Source: Roseibium sediminicola (GTDB lineage Bacteria; Pseudomonadota; Alphaproteobacteria; Rhizobiales; Stappiaceae). From it: a stretch of 64,000 nucleotides of DNA. Numbering within the stretch: position 1 is the first letter of the stretch; every line of letters starts with the position of its first letter. The notes below the pieces were generated by a model, which did no database searches, was not told where the DNA came from, and worked only from the letters and a program-made list of their open reading frames with translations. Made by a program: the position numbers and the translations under genes. Shown here piece by piece: positions 33,243 through 41,831 of the stretch. The stretch lies in the NCBI RefSeq assembly GCF_023156505.1, contig NZ_JALNMJ010000011.1, positions 124,001-188,000 on the forward strand, read 5' to 3'.

Positions 33243-34076
33243 GTGGCCGAGTCTTTTTTCCTGCCGTTCAACTATGTCGATCATCTGACCAGTCCGGGTC
33301 TCGGCACCAGCGCCGGCCCGGTCAAATTGAACCAGTATCTGTGCAAGGACCGCGGCAATGGCGGCAATGACAGCGCGACCAGTTTTTTCAAGAATTTCCG
33401 CTGGATCAAGGACAAGGACGGCCTGACGCTGAACCAGCGCGTCGGCGGCCGCGCCATCGACCTGGCGCTGAAAGGCCAGGGCAATGACAAGACCTTTGTC
33501 CAGATTTGGAACTTCATGCTGAAGAACAAGGATCTGCTCGACAAATACAAGGTCGAGGTCTGCGGCCGGGCCAACAAGGACGGCTCCAAGGATGTTCACC
33601 AGAAGGGCAAGATCAAGCAGATCTATTTCGACAAGATGTCCGACCAGGCCGCCCTGCAGGCGATGGTCCAGGACCGTTTCTTCGGCATGGACTGCATCGG
33701 CTTCATTGCCAATTTCCTGATCTATTGCGGCGAATGGGACAAGTATTACGGCGTCTCGCCCAAGCGTTATCCGGACCATGTCGCCAAGATCAATATCGAC
33801 GACATCAACGAGGTCAGGCCGCTCGATTTCATGGTCTGGAACGGCCATGTGGCCATTGTCGACTGGGTCTGGGACAAGATCGACGATAACAGCGTGCGCA
33901 TCGACATGTGCCAGAGCTCCAGCGGCGGCCCGCAATGCAACGAATATGTCACGCTGAAACAGACAAACGGCAAGGGCATCAAGGGCGGCCGCGAGTTCAC
34001 CATCCTCGGCGGCACCCCGCACCCGCCGGTGCGCGGCCATTTCACCATTTGGCGGCGGGAGGGGTTCTTCTATTGA
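33243..34076 (+). CDS. NlpC/P60- or papain-like protein of unknown role
   Basis: The 277-residue protein has a DCIGFIANFL motif with Cys151 and an NGHVAIVDWVW motif with His202. This is the Cys...His order and spacing of NlpC/P60 and other papain-like cysteine peptidases. No signal peptide or membrane helix is visible, so it may act inside the cell or be exported by another route. I chose the GTG at 33243 because AAGGAG lies six bases upstream; the frame is open further. The rest of the sequence, rich in lysine and aspartate, is not recognised. The peptidase assignment is a fold guess. Confidence 0.6.
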   Translation: MAESFFLPFNYVDHLTSPGLGTSAGPVKLNQYLCKDRGNGGNDSATSFFKNFRWIKDKDGLTLNQRVGGRAIDLALKGQGNDKTFVQIWNFMLKNKDLLDKYKVEVCGRANKDGSKDVHQKGKIKQIYFDKMSDQAALQAMVQDRFFGMDCIGFIANFLIYCGEWDKYYGVSPKRYPDHVAKINIDDINEVRPLDFMVWNGHVAIVDWVWDKIDDNSVRIDMCQSSSGGPQCNEYVTLKQTNGKGIKGGREFTILGGTPHPPVRGHFTIWRREGFFY

Positions 34077-34082
34077 GAGGTG

Positions 34083-34676
34083 TCAGCCCGACAACTCCTG
34101 CTCGATCGCCAGGCCTGCCAGACGCGCGGAGGCCAGGAGACGGTCAAGGCTCTGGCCATTGCGCGCCATGGACGACAGGCCCGCTAGGGTGGTGCTCATG
34201 TAATCGGCAAGATGCCTTGCCTGATCGGGGTGCCGTTCGGCGATAAACCGGTAGAGCATGTCGTCCGAGTTGGCATGATAGCTCCGCGCGGCTGACCGCG
34301 CCTCGCTGTCGATACAGCGGATCCCTTCCAGCACCATGCAGCCGGACGCGTCCGGATCCGCGGCGAAACGGTGCGCCGCGTCCTCGATCACCGCCTTCAG
34401 GCCCTCCGCCACCGGACGATCCTGGCGCAGCAGATCCGGCATCGGAATGGCCTCGGTCCGGGTGAACCGCTCCAGAACACGCTCATAGAGCTTCGCCTTG
34501 CTGCCGAAGGCGGCGTAGAAACTGGGCGGTTTGATGCCGAACGCCTCCGTGAGATCCGACACACTGACCGCGTCATACCCCTTTGCATGAAAGAGCTGCT
34601 GCGCCGTTTCAACCGCCTGGTCGGGGTCGAACCGGCGCGGCCGTCCGCGCGGTCGCATTTTATTTTTAGTGATCAC
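34083..34676 (-). CDS. TetR-family repressor (BdcR-like)
   Basis: The 197-residue regulator has an N-terminal TetR helix-turn-helix (about 20-60; RFDPDQAVETAQQLFHAKGYDAVSVSDLTEAFGIKPPSFYAAFGSK) and a helical ligand domain. I use the GTG at 34676 because AAGGA lies eight bases upstream; the alternative ATG at 34658 has no ribosome site. The start lies inside a TAGTGATCACTA palindrome, so the protein probably represses itself and the divergent SDR gene. The pairing matches E. coli bdcR-bdcA. Confidence 0.88.
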   Translation of the reverse strand: MITKNKMRPRGRPRRFDPDQAVETAQQLFHAKGYDAVSVSDLTEAFGIKPPSFYAAFGSKAKLYERVLERFTRTEAIPMPDLLRQDRPVAEGLKAVIEDAAHRFAADPDASGCMVLEGIRCIDSEARSAARSYHANSDDMLYRFIAERHPDQARHLADYMSTTLAGLSSMARNGQSLDRLLASARLAGLAIEQELSG

Positions 34677-34678
34677 TA
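34667..34678. promoter_or_regulatory. TetR operator 1 (palindrome TAGTGATCACTA)
   Basis: Perfect 12-bp palindrome overlapping the TetR gene's start codon. A near copy is found 47 bases away, in front of the SDR gene. Confidence 0.7.
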
Positions 34679-34713
34679 CAAAAATCCTTGAATGCCGTCT
34701 CCCCGTTATTATT

Positions 34714-34725
34714 TAGTGATCATTA
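34714..34725. promoter_or_regulatory. TetR operator 2 (TAGTGATCATTA)
   Basis: One mismatch from operator 1, with matching flanks (TTTAGTGATCA...TACAA). It lies 23 bases upstream of the SDR start codon, suitable for repression. Confidence 0.7.
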
Positions 34726-34748
34726 CAATAATCAGCAAGGAAAGCCTG

Positions 34749-35462
34749 ATGTCCGAGTTCAAAGATAAATCCGTTCTGGTCCTGGGTGGCAGCCGCGGCA
34801 TTGGCGCGGCGATCGTGCGGCGCTTCGCGTCCGACGGGGCAAACGTCACCTTCACCTATGCCGGTTCCGCGGACGCCGCGAAACAGGTGGCCTCCGAAAC
34901 GGGCAGCACGGCCGTTGTCGCGGACAGCGCGGACCGGGAGGCGCTGATCAAGGTGGTACGGGACAGGGGCCCCCTGGACGTGCTGGTGGTGAATGCCGGC
35001 ATTGCCCTGGTCGGCGACCCGCTGGAGCAGGACCCGGACGAGATCGACCGCCTGTTCCGCATCAACGTGCATGCGCCCTATCACGCCGCGGTCGAGGCGG
35101 CCCGGCAGATGCCGGATGGCGGCCGCATCATCGTGATCGGATCGGTCAACGGCGACCGGATGCCCATGGCGGGCCTGGCGTCCTACGCCCTCAGCAAGTC
35201 CGCCTTGCAGGGCCTCGCTCGCGGCCTGGCAAGGGACCTCGGTCCGCGCGGCATCACTGTCAACATCGTCCAGCCGGGGCCGATCGACACCGACCTGAAC
35301 CCCGCGGACGGGCCGATGAAAGACATGATGCACAGCTTCCTGGCCATCAAGCGGCATGGGCGGCCGGAGGAAGTCGCCGGAATGGTGGCCTGGCTGTCCG
35401 GACCGGAGGCCGGTTTCGTGACCGGCGCCATGCATACGATCGACGGCGCTTTCGGCGCCTGA
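34749..35462 (+). CDS. bdcA: Short-chain dehydrogenase/reductase, BdcA-like
   Basis: The 237-residue protein has the classical SDR layout: nucleotide-binding GGSRGIG (about 13-19), NAGIA, catalytic Ser in IGSVNGD, YALSK (Tyr/Lys), and the PGPIDTDLNPADG segment. Length and segments match E. coli BdcA, reported to bind cyclic-di-GMP and promote biofilm dispersal, and the divergent TetR gene matches bdcR. The true substrate or ligand here is not shown. The ATG at 34749 has AAGGA seven bases upstream. Confidence 0.85.
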   Translation: MSEFKDKSVLVLGGSRGIGAAIVRRFASDGANVTFTYAGSADAAKQVASETGSTAVVADSADREALIKVVRDRGPLDVLVVNAGIALVGDPLEQDPDEIDRLFRINVHAPYHAAVEAARQMPDGGRIIVIGSVNGDRMPMAGLASYALSKSALQGLARGLARDLGPRGITVNIVQPGPIDTDLNPADGPMKDMMHSFLAIKRHGRPEEVAGMVAWLSGPEAGFVTGAMHTIDGAFGA

Positions 35463-35607
35463 CGCAAGACGCGCGGGAGCCGCACGGCAGTGTGTGTTCC
35501 CGCACCGGATTTCTCGGCAAGGAAGACCGCTGACCTGAGACGGCCTAAAGAAATGCGGGCGGGCACACCTGTGCCTGTCCGCATGAAAAGGACGCCCTGG
35601 CGACCCG

Positions 35608-36105
35608 TTATTCCGTGTAACCCTGATAGCCGTTTTCGTTGCAGTCGACGCTGACTGCATCTGTGCCGGTATAGTTCACCACCCAATTCCATTGCGCCTT
35701 GGTGTCGGCGTCGGCGGAGGTGCGGTAGTTGCAGGTTGGCGCAACCCCGTTGCTGCAAAAGCCCTTGGCCGAGTTTTTCTGGCAGTCCTGGCTGGACCCC
35801 GAGTTGAGCAAGCTCATGCAGCTGTCGGTGACAGTGAAAAACGTCGAGGACGGCAGGCACAGGATGTTGCCGATATTCTTCGGGATGGACCGCTGATCAT
35901 CGTCCACCGTGCATCCGTAACTGATGTCCGGACTGCAATGATGGTAGCCCGCGCCGATGTCCGATGTCCGCAGCGCAATCGCCGTGGAATTGTTCATTTT
36001 ATCCATGGTGAGCGTTGCTTCGACAGTCTGCGAGGCGGAAAACGCAGAATTAGTCAGAATTACCGTCAAAGTCGCAGCAAAGGCGATTTATTTCGCAATA
36101 TTCAT
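35608..36105 (-). pseudogene. Secreted cysteine-rich protein gene with an in-frame stop at codon 6
   Basis: An ATG at 36105 with a strong AAGGAG ribosome site encodes MNIAK, then TAA (36090-36088), then an unbroken frame whose first 18 residues complete a good signal peptide (IAFAATLTVILTNSAFSA). The mature part of about 140 residues has eight cysteines and is not recognised. Without the stop it would be a normal 165-residue secreted protein. Restart at the internal TTG 36069 would lose the signal. It is either a recent nonsense mutation or a sequencing error. Confidence 0.75.
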
Positions 36106-36357
36106 TGCAATTTCTCCTTAAATACGTTGAGGGGATACTTTAATCATACTTGAAGTTCTATTTAAACTAGCTATCCTGATGGATAGATATTTAAAGTTAA
36201 CTTTAAGCCAGAGCACTTCTAGCGGGCGGTTTCTTGCGAAAAAACTGATGTAGATCCTGCCAGGCCTGGATGCACTACGGCCCTTGAAAGCCCTGCCAGT
36301 TCCTGTCGGATGTTTGGAAGTCTTGTCGGCAATCCGTCCGCCTGCCTGGGTTTCGGC
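36106..36357. other. AT-rich intergenic region
   Basis: About 250 bases, AT-rich at 36120-36210, likely the promoter of the cysteine-rich protein gene. No gene or repeat is recognised. Confidence 0.4.
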
Positions 36358-36984
36358 TCACACCTGCCTGCGCCAGAGCCTGAGTCCCACCGCCACTTTC
36401 GCCGTTGCCCCGACAACGGCCAGGCACAGCCCCACCTTCGTCACCCACTCCATCGTGCCCTCGATCAAGAGCGCGTGGACTGCGCTGCCGATGACAATGA
36501 CCAGCGCCAGGACCACATGCGCCCGGCGCCAGGTGCGGGGAGAAACACGGAGACGGCGGCGAAGGACGGCCAGGAGCGTGGTGGCGAGAACCGCCGCCAT
36601 CGCGATCACGCCCCAGGCGGAAAAGGGCGTCGGCGAGCGGAACAAAAGCGCGTCGATGACGTCCGGCGGGCTGGTGACAAAAAGCCCGGCGACATGGAGA
36701 AACAGCGCCGTGACCAGACAGGCTCCCGTCCAGCGGTGCAGCCTGCGGCCACGAGGTCCGTCAAGACCCGGCAGAAGACCGCCGGCCAGCAGAGGCTGGA
36801 GCAGTAGCAGAGACATCGCGATGATGCCGGCAAAGCCGGCGGCGATATAGACCGGCTGGCGCCATTGCAGCAGCGGGCTGAATGCCGCCAGCGCCAGGGG
36901 CAGCAGGATAAGCAGGACCACGGCCATCCAGATCAGGAGCGGCCGGAGCGCCCTTTCCGGCGGACGTCGCATCGGCCCAGGCAT
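36358..36984 (-). CDS. Ferric-reductase-like/cytochrome b-type membrane protein
   Basis: The 208-residue protein has six hydrophobic helices. Histidines sit in or near helices in LHRWTGACLVTALFLHVAGLF (about 82-101) and WRRAHVVLALVIVIGSAVHALL (about 152-175). This pairing of HxxxxxxxxxxxxxH residues on two helices resembles the heme-binding core of ferric-reductase-like and cytochrome b561 proteins. Its start is eight bases after the stop of the dioxygenase-like gene, so both are probably one operon. The electron partner is unknown. Confidence 0.75.
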   Translation of the reverse strand: MPGPMRRPPERALRPLLIWMAVVLLILLPLALAAFSPLLQWRQPVYIAAGFAGIIAMSLLLLQPLLAGGLLPGLDGPRGRRLHRWTGACLVTALFLHVAGLFVTSPPDVIDALLFRSPTPFSAWGVIAMAAVLATTLLAVLRRRLRVSPRTWRRAHVVLALVIVIGSAVHALLIEGTMEWVTKVGLCLAVVGATAKVAVGLRLWRRQV

Positions 36985-36992
36985 GGTCCGGG

Positions 36993-37481
36993 TCAGGCCG
37001 GCTGCAGCACGAAATGCGCCTCCAGGCTGGTGTCGCTTGAGCTGTTCATCACCGGACGCAGGAAGACGGTCTCGAAGTCGCCGCTGTCATAGGCAAGATG
37101 CCCGTGCGGCTGGCCGAAGGCCGGCACGATCTGCGGCATTTCCAGGCGGAACACGCCATTGGCGTCCGTCAGCGTCGCGCCGTGGCTGCGCTGGTCGCGC
37201 TCATGGCCTTCCGTGGTGTGGGCCCAGATCTGGATGCGCTGACCGGCCAGCGGCGCGCCGTCGCCTGCCCGGCGCACGGTGCCCGACATCCAGAAGCCGC
37301 CGCCGCCGATCCGGTCGACGACCGGCGCGCCGGGCCGGTAGTTGTTGGAGCCGCCGCGCATCGAGCGGGTCGGCGCCAGGCCCTTGGCCTCGGCCGGGAC
37401 ACTCATCCCGGCGCGGGAGACAACCAGACCAACGGCACCGGCGGCCAGAAGGGCACGGCGGGAGATGAAGCAGCGGGTCAT
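36993..37481 (-). CDS. Intradiol dioxygenase-like secreted protein, Tat signal
   Basis: The 162-residue protein has a probable twin-arginine signal, SRRALLAAGAVGLVVSRAG, and a beta-sandwich like the catalytic domain of intradiol ring-cleavage dioxygenases (GTVRRAGDGAPLAGQRIQIWAHTTEG, TLTDANGVFRLEMP, PHGHLAYDSGDFETVFLRPV). It is short and the usual Tyr/His iron ligands cannot all be placed, so it may be a non-catalytic relative. The ATG at 37481 has AGGAGA seven bases upstream. It is the first gene of a two-gene unit with the heme-type membrane protein. Confidence 0.75.
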   Translation of the reverse strand: MTRCFISRRALLAAGAVGLVVSRAGMSVPAEAKGLAPTRSMRGGSNNYRPGAPVVDRIGGGGFWMSGTVRRAGDGAPLAGQRIQIWAHTTEGHERDQRSHGATLTDANGVFRLEMPQIVPAFGQPHGHLAYDSGDFETVFLRPVMNSSSDTSLEAHFVLQPA

Positions 37482-37740
37482 CAAGATCTCTCCTGTCGAA
37501 ACGGGCCGGCAACACACGAGGTGCCGGCAACACTCGGCTGGAAAGTATAGTGCGTTTGCTGGCTTTTCCGAGGCACGCTGGCGCTCAACGCGGCACTTCG
37601 CGCTCACGGTTGCGTGAATATTTCCGGGAATTCGGCTTTCGCCCCACCGTAACTTTTGCCATAGGTTACCGCCGCGTGACACCAACGGCCCTTAACGGGC
37701 CCGGCGGGCGCGCCCGACAGGTTCTGGAAGGATAGTGGAT

Positions 37741-38175
37741 ATGGGTTTCTTTGATTTTGTGAAAGATGCGGGCAAGTCGCTGTTTGGCGATGACGAGGCG
37801 CCGGAGGCAAGCGCCGAAGCGATCGAAAAGGAAGTTGCCGATCTCGGCCTGGAAGGCGACGTGAAGGTCGAAGTCAGCGGTGACACGGTCAAGATCGCCG
37901 GCGCCGCGCCGACGCAGGAAGCACGCGAGAAACTGATCCTGGCCGCAGGCAACGTTTTGGGCGTCGCCAAGGTTGAAGAAGAGATCACGGTTGCCGCCGC
38001 CGAGCCGGAAGCCAGCTTCCACACGGTGGAAAAGGGCGACACGCTCTGGAAGGTCGCCGAGAAGGCCTATGGCAACGGCTCCAAATATCAGGCGATCTTC
38101 GAGGCCAACAAGCCGATGCTGTCCGATCCGGACAAGATCTATCCGGGCCAGGTGCTGCGCATCCCGGCGCTCTGA
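37741..38175 (+). CDS. kbp: BON-LysM protein, Kbp/YgaU-like
   Basis: The 144-residue protein has a BON domain (about 23-85, VADLGLEGDVKVEVSGDTVKIAGAAPTQEAREKLILAAGNVLGVAKVEEEI) followed by a LysM domain (about 95-143, HTVEKGDTLWKVAEKAYGNGSKYQAIFEANKPMLSDPDKIYPGQVLRIP). This is the E. coli Kbp layout, a cytoplasmic potassium-binding protein. The ATG at 37741 has AAGGA eight bases upstream. Potassium binding is inferred from the family. Confidence 0.9.
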   Translation: MGFFDFVKDAGKSLFGDDEAPEASAEAIEKEVADLGLEGDVKVEVSGDTVKIAGAAPTQEAREKLILAAGNVLGVAKVEEEITVAAAEPEASFHTVEKGDTLWKVAEKAYGNGSKYQAIFEANKPMLSDPDKIYPGQVLRIPAL

Positions 38176-38289
38176 TACGGGACGGCCGCGGCCTTGCTTC
38201 AAGGCCCGCGGCCGGCCTCACGGTTTTGTCGATTGCATGTCATCGGCCTGGGCGGCAGGTTTCTTGAAATCTGGCAACCTGGACGCATC

Positions 38290-38730
38290 ATGATCAATCG
38301 CAGAAAAATTCTTGGGCATGCGCTCGTTGCCGCCGGCACTACGGCGGCCGCTGGCGTTGCGCTGCCCGCTTTTGCAAAAGATCCGCTGGCGCTGACCGGC
38401 TACGATCCGGTGTCCTATTTCACCGGCAACACGCCTTTGAAAGGCAAGCCCGCGTTCACCGCGACCCACAATGGCCTGACCTACCGGTTTGCGTCGGAAG
38501 ACAACCGGGACGCCTTCACTTCCAGTCCGGCCCGCTACGCGCCGCAATATGACGGCTATTGCGCCTATGGCGTCTCACGCGGCTACAAGGTCGGCGTCGA
38601 CCCGCTGGCCTACAAGGTTGTTTCCGGCAAGCTCTACCTCAACTTCTCCCGCTCCGTGCAGCGCACCTGGAGCCGGGATATTCCTGGCTATGTCTCCAAG
38701 GCGGACAAGGCCTGGCCGGGGCTGAATTAG
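38290..38730 (+). CDS. YHS-domain secreted protein
   Basis: The 146-residue protein has an N-terminal export signal (MINRRKILGHALVAAGTTAAAGVALPAFA, with a twin-arginine-like NRRKIL) and then a YHS domain: LTGYDPVSYFTGNTPLKGKPAFTATHNGLTYRFASEDNRDAFTSSPARYAPQYDGYCAYGVSRG. YHS domains may bind metals; the function of the secreted form is unknown. The ribosome site is weak. Confidence 0.85.
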   Translation: MINRRKILGHALVAAGTTAAAGVALPAFAKDPLALTGYDPVSYFTGNTPLKGKPAFTATHNGLTYRFASEDNRDAFTSSPARYAPQYDGYCAYGVSRGYKVGVDPLAYKVVSGKLYLNFSRSVQRTWSRDIPGYVSKADKAWPGLN

Positions 38731-38788
38731 CGGGGATTGCCTCCTTGCCGGGAGCCGCGCGGTCCAAAAGCATTTCCACACATTCTGA

Positions 38789-38895
38789 CGTCATCCTGAG
38801 GAGCCGCGCCATCGCTGTCTCGAAGGATCCGCAACTTGCACCGGAGTGCGCAGCCCGTCCTTCGAGACGGGCCTTCGGCCCTCCTCTGGATGACG
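38789..38895. repeat. Intergenic repeat, CGTCATCC family
   Basis: Begins CGTCATCCTGAGGAG and ends with CTCCTCTGGATGACG; an inner hairpin uses TCTCGAAGGA and TCCTTCGAGA. This is a class of dispersed palindromes frequent in Alphaproteobacteria. It accounts for most of the gap between two genes. Confidence 0.75.
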
Positions 38896-39012
38896 CGGAG
38901 TGGGTGGTGAGGCCTGCTGGAGGCTCCGGCAACTGTCTCGAAATCGTGGATCATTGACCGCACCTGCCGCTCACCGATTGCCCGGCTTTTGCCCCCCGCC
39001 TAAACTCGCCGC

Positions 39013-39687
39013 ATGGCGCGCATTCTGGAAACCGAGCTCTATCAACCCGTCAAGGCTTACCTGGAAGGCCAGGGCTATGAGGTGAAGGCCGAGGTCGGCG
39101 CCGCCGATCTCGTCGCCTGCCGGGACGCGGAAGATCCGGTGATCGTCGAACTGAAGACCGGGTTCACTCTGAGCCTGTTTCATCAGGCCATCGAGCGCCA
39201 GGCGGTGACCGACGCGGTTTATGTGGCCGTCGCGCGCGGTCCGGGGAAACGCTTCCTGTCGTCGCTGAAAAACAATCTGAAGCTTGCCCGCCGGCTCGGC
39301 ATCGGCCTGATCACCGTGCGGCTATCGGACGGTTTCGTCGAGGTCCATGCCGATCCCGGCCCCTATGAACCGCGCAAGTCGAAACCGCGCAAGGAGCGGC
39401 TGCTCCGGGAGTTCGCCCGCCGGGTCGGCGATCCGAATACCGGCGGCTCGACCCGGGTCACCCTGGTGACCGCCTACCGCCAGGACGCCATTCGCTGCGC
39501 GGAACATCTTGCGGAGAGCGGCCCCTGCCGCGGCGCCGAGGTCGCCAAGGCGACAGGCGTTTCCAACGCCACCCGCATGATGGCCGACGATCATTACGGC
39601 TGGTTCGAGCGGGTCGAGCGCGGTGTCTACGGCCTGACCCCGAAGGGCCGGAGGTCGCTTGAGGGGGCCACGAAAAAGACGGCTTAG
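39013..39687 (+). CDS. DUF2161 family protein, PD-(D/E)XK-like
   Basis: The 224-residue protein matches DUF2161. The N-terminal half (about 1-120) has VGAADLVAC...PVIVELKTG, the D...ExK core of PD-(D/E)XK nuclease-like folds. The C-terminal half (about 130-224) looks like a winged helix (GPCRGAEVAKATGVSNATRMMADDHYGWFERVERGVYGLTPKG). The role is unknown; nuclease activity is only suggested by the fold. Confidence 0.85.
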   Translation: MARILETELYQPVKAYLEGQGYEVKAEVGAADLVACRDAEDPVIVELKTGFTLSLFHQAIERQAVTDAVYVAVARGPGKRFLSSLKNNLKLARRLGIGLITVRLSDGFVEVHADPGPYEPRKSKPRKERLLREFARRVGDPNTGGSTRVTLVTAYRQDAIRCAEHLAESGPCRGAEVAKATGVSNATRMMADDHYGWFERVERGVYGLTPKGRRSLEGATKKTA

Positions 39688-39702
39688 GGCAAGGCCCTGG
39701 CG

Positions 39703-40176
39703 TCACAGCCCCTCAATCGGCACGCTCAGTGCAAAATACTCGACAATATTGCCGTCCGGATCGGCGACCTTGAGGAGACTGATCGGCCCTTCGGTGATGA
39801 CACCGGGAGCCTGGATGGCATCGGGGGCGACCGCCTGCACATGCCGGTGGGCGGCGTCGAGGTCCGCCACCTTGAGATAGGGGATGGTGCTTGCGCCCAG
39901 TTTCGCGTCCGGCGCAAAAGCCTGTTTGGAAACGACCGCAAACAGGCCACCGGCCACATCGAACCCCATGAACGCCTCCGTGCGCACCTTGGGCGCGGCA
40001 CCGAACAGGCGGGTGTAGAAGGTTTCGGACCGGTCCAGATCCGTTGAAAGAACATAGAGGCCCAGGCGTTCGACGGCAGCGGGTTCGGTCTGGTTCATAG
40101 CTGTCTCCTGCGCGTTGAGCGCGGTTGGGGTTGTCAGAAGAAGAAAAGCAAAGAAGGTGGTCAGGTGGCGTGTCAT
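39703..40176 (-). CDS. Glyoxalase/VOC-family protein, secreted
   Basis: The 157-residue protein has a signal peptide (MTRHLTTFFAFLLLTTPTALNA) and a VOC fold (LGLYVLSTDLDRSETFYTRLFG, LLKVADPDGNIVEYFAL). Such proteins include dioxygenases and isomerases; the metal ligands are incomplete, so the activity is uncertain. An exported VOC protein is unusual. The WYL regulator is divergent, 105 bases away, and may control it. Confidence 0.8.
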   Translation of the reverse strand: MTRHLTTFFAFLLLTTPTALNAQETAMNQTEPAAVERLGLYVLSTDLDRSETFYTRLFGAAPKVRTEAFMGFDVAGGLFAVVSKQAFAPDAKLGASTIPYLKVADLDAAHRHVQAVAPDAIQAPGVITEGPISLLKVADPDGNIVEYFALSVPIEGL

Positions 40177-40281
40177 GGCTCGTCCCGTGGTGTCAGGTCT
40201 GCTTCCCAAAAGGGGGCCTGCGGTCCTATAAAGACGCCCTGCTGACAGCGTGTTGGCAGCATCAACACGGAACGGGGACAT

Positions 40282-41007
40282 ATGCGGCGCGCGGACCGGC
40301 TGTTTGAAATCATCCAGATCCTGAGGCGGGTGCGCCGGCCGGTCTCGGCGCAGGCGATCGCGGACGAGCTGGAAGTGTCGAAACGCTCGGTCTATCGCGA
40401 CATCGCCACGTTGATGGCCCAGCGCGTGCCGATCCGCGGCGAGGCCGGGATCGGCTATATTCTGGAGGACGGCTTCGACATGCCGCCCTTGATGCTGACC
40501 GCCGAGGAGATCGACGCCGCCGTTCTGGGTGCACTCTGGGTGTCGACCCGCGCCGAGCCGGAGCTCGCCCGGGCGGCGGAGAACCTCCTGGCCAAGATCG
40601 AGGCGATCACGCCGGAGCCGCTGCGCCGTCATATCGGGGGCACGGCCATGAGCGTGCGACCCGTGACCTCTGCATCAGAGGACCTGGTTGATGCGGGGCT
40701 GCTGCGCCAGGCCATTCTGGACGGCAGGAAGGTGGTTCTCGGCTATCGCGATCAGAACGGTCGGGAAAGCGAGCGCACCGTCTGGCCGATCCTTCTGGGC
40801 TATCGCGACGAAGGCCGGATCCTGGCGGCCTGGTGCGAGCTGCGCGAAGGCTTCCGTTATTTCCGCACGGACCGCATGACCTTTGCCAGGGCGCTGGAGA
40901 GCCGCTATCCGGACAACCCGGCAGCTCTGAAGAAACGCTGGCGGGCGGCAATGGACGCCGAGCGGAAACAGTTTGAAGCCGCCGATCAGCTCTTCTGGCC
41001 GAGATAG
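40282..41007 (+). CDS. WYL-domain transcriptional regulator, YafY-like
   Basis: The 241-residue regulator has an N-terminal helix-turn-helix (about 1-60, RRADRLFEIIQILRRVRRPVSAQAIADELEVSKRSVYRDIATLM) and a WYL domain (about 140-215, RKVVLGYRDQNGRESERTVWPILLGYR). The WYL triad position reads WCEL rather than WYL (AAWCELREGFRYFRTDRM). YafY-type proteins sense ligands. It is divergent from the VOC gene and overlaps the next convergent gene by 22 bases. Confidence 0.9.
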   Translation: MRRADRLFEIIQILRRVRRPVSAQAIADELEVSKRSVYRDIATLMAQRVPIRGEAGIGYILEDGFDMPPLMLTAEEIDAAVLGALWVSTRAEPELARAAENLLAKIEAITPEPLRRHIGGTAMSVRPVTSASEDLVDAGLLRQAILDGRKVVLGYRDQNGRESERTVWPILLGYRDEGRILAAWCELREGFRYFRTDRMTFARALESRYPDNPAALKKRWRAAMDAERKQFEAADQLFWPR

Positions 41008-41705
41008 ACCGCCTGGGTGACCTCGCGCCCGTCCTGCAGCGGATTTGCAAACACCACCGGCTCGGCCCAGGCCTCGGCAAAGGCAGCGGCCAAAAGCGCG
41101 GTGATGGCCTCGTCCGGGGCCTCATCCGACCACAGGCCGACAACGCCGCCGGGTTTCAGGAACCGCTGCACGGCGGTGAGGCCTTCCTGAGTGTAAAACC
41201 CTTTCGAGCCGCCATGGAGCAGGCGTTCGGGCGTGTGGTCGATGTCGATCAGGATTGCGTCATACTGGCGGCCGGGCTGCCCGGCATCGAAGCCGTCTTC
41301 CGAGGCCGCCAGGGCAAAGAAATCGCCCTGGATCAGCCGGCAGCGCGGATCGTCGGAAAGGTCCGTCTTCATCGGCACCAGCCCTTCCCTGTGCCAGCGG
41401 ATCACCGGTTCCAGAAGATCGACGACATCCAGTGCGGCCACCGTCTCATGCGCCAGCACCGCCTTCGCGGTGTAGCCGAGACCAAGACCACCGACCAGCA
41501 CGTCCAGCCCGTTGCCGGTCAGCGCCGCAAGCCCCTTGTCCGCCAGCGCGATTTCCGACGCGGTGAACAGGCTCGACATCAGATGTTCTTCGCCAAGCAG
41601 GATTTCATACACGTCGGTCTGAAGCGCCAGGATATGGCGCCGGCGCAGGGAAATCGCACCGATCGGCGTCGGGGCGTAGTCCAGTTCTTCAAACAATTTG
41701 CTCAT
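40986..41705 (-). CDS. Spermidine-synthase-like methyltransferase-fold protein
   Basis: The 239-residue protein has a Rossmann-like core with DVLVGGLGLGYTAKAVL, ALDVVDLLEPVIRWH and AILIDIDHTPE, close to spermidine-synthase-type proteins. The polyamine-binding residues are not clearly kept, so it may be an uncharacterised methyltransferase. I start at the ATG at 41705 (MSKLFEELDYAPTPIG) because the upstream extension is not protein-like. It ends inside the WYL gene on the other strand. Confidence 0.8.
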   Translation of the reverse strand: MSKLFEELDYAPTPIGAISLRRRHILALQTDVYEILLGEEHLMSSLFTASEIALADKGLAALTGNGLDVLVGGLGLGYTAKAVLAHETVAALDVVDLLEPVIRWHREGLVPMKTDLSDDPRCRLIQGDFFALAASEDGFDAGQPGRQYDAILIDIDHTPERLLHGGSKGFYTQEGLTAVQRFLKPGGVVGLWSDEAPDEAITALLAAAFAEAWAEPVVFANPLQDGREVTQAVYLGQKS

Positions 41706-41831
41706 TGGCGCAACGTGACGGCAAAGACCTGTCTTGGGAAGAGAAGACTTCAGGCAAGCTTGGAAAACCTTCGCCGGGCCCTCGTTCAAGGTCCCGTGCG
41801 CGGGCTAATTCACATTCGGCTGGCTGACGGT

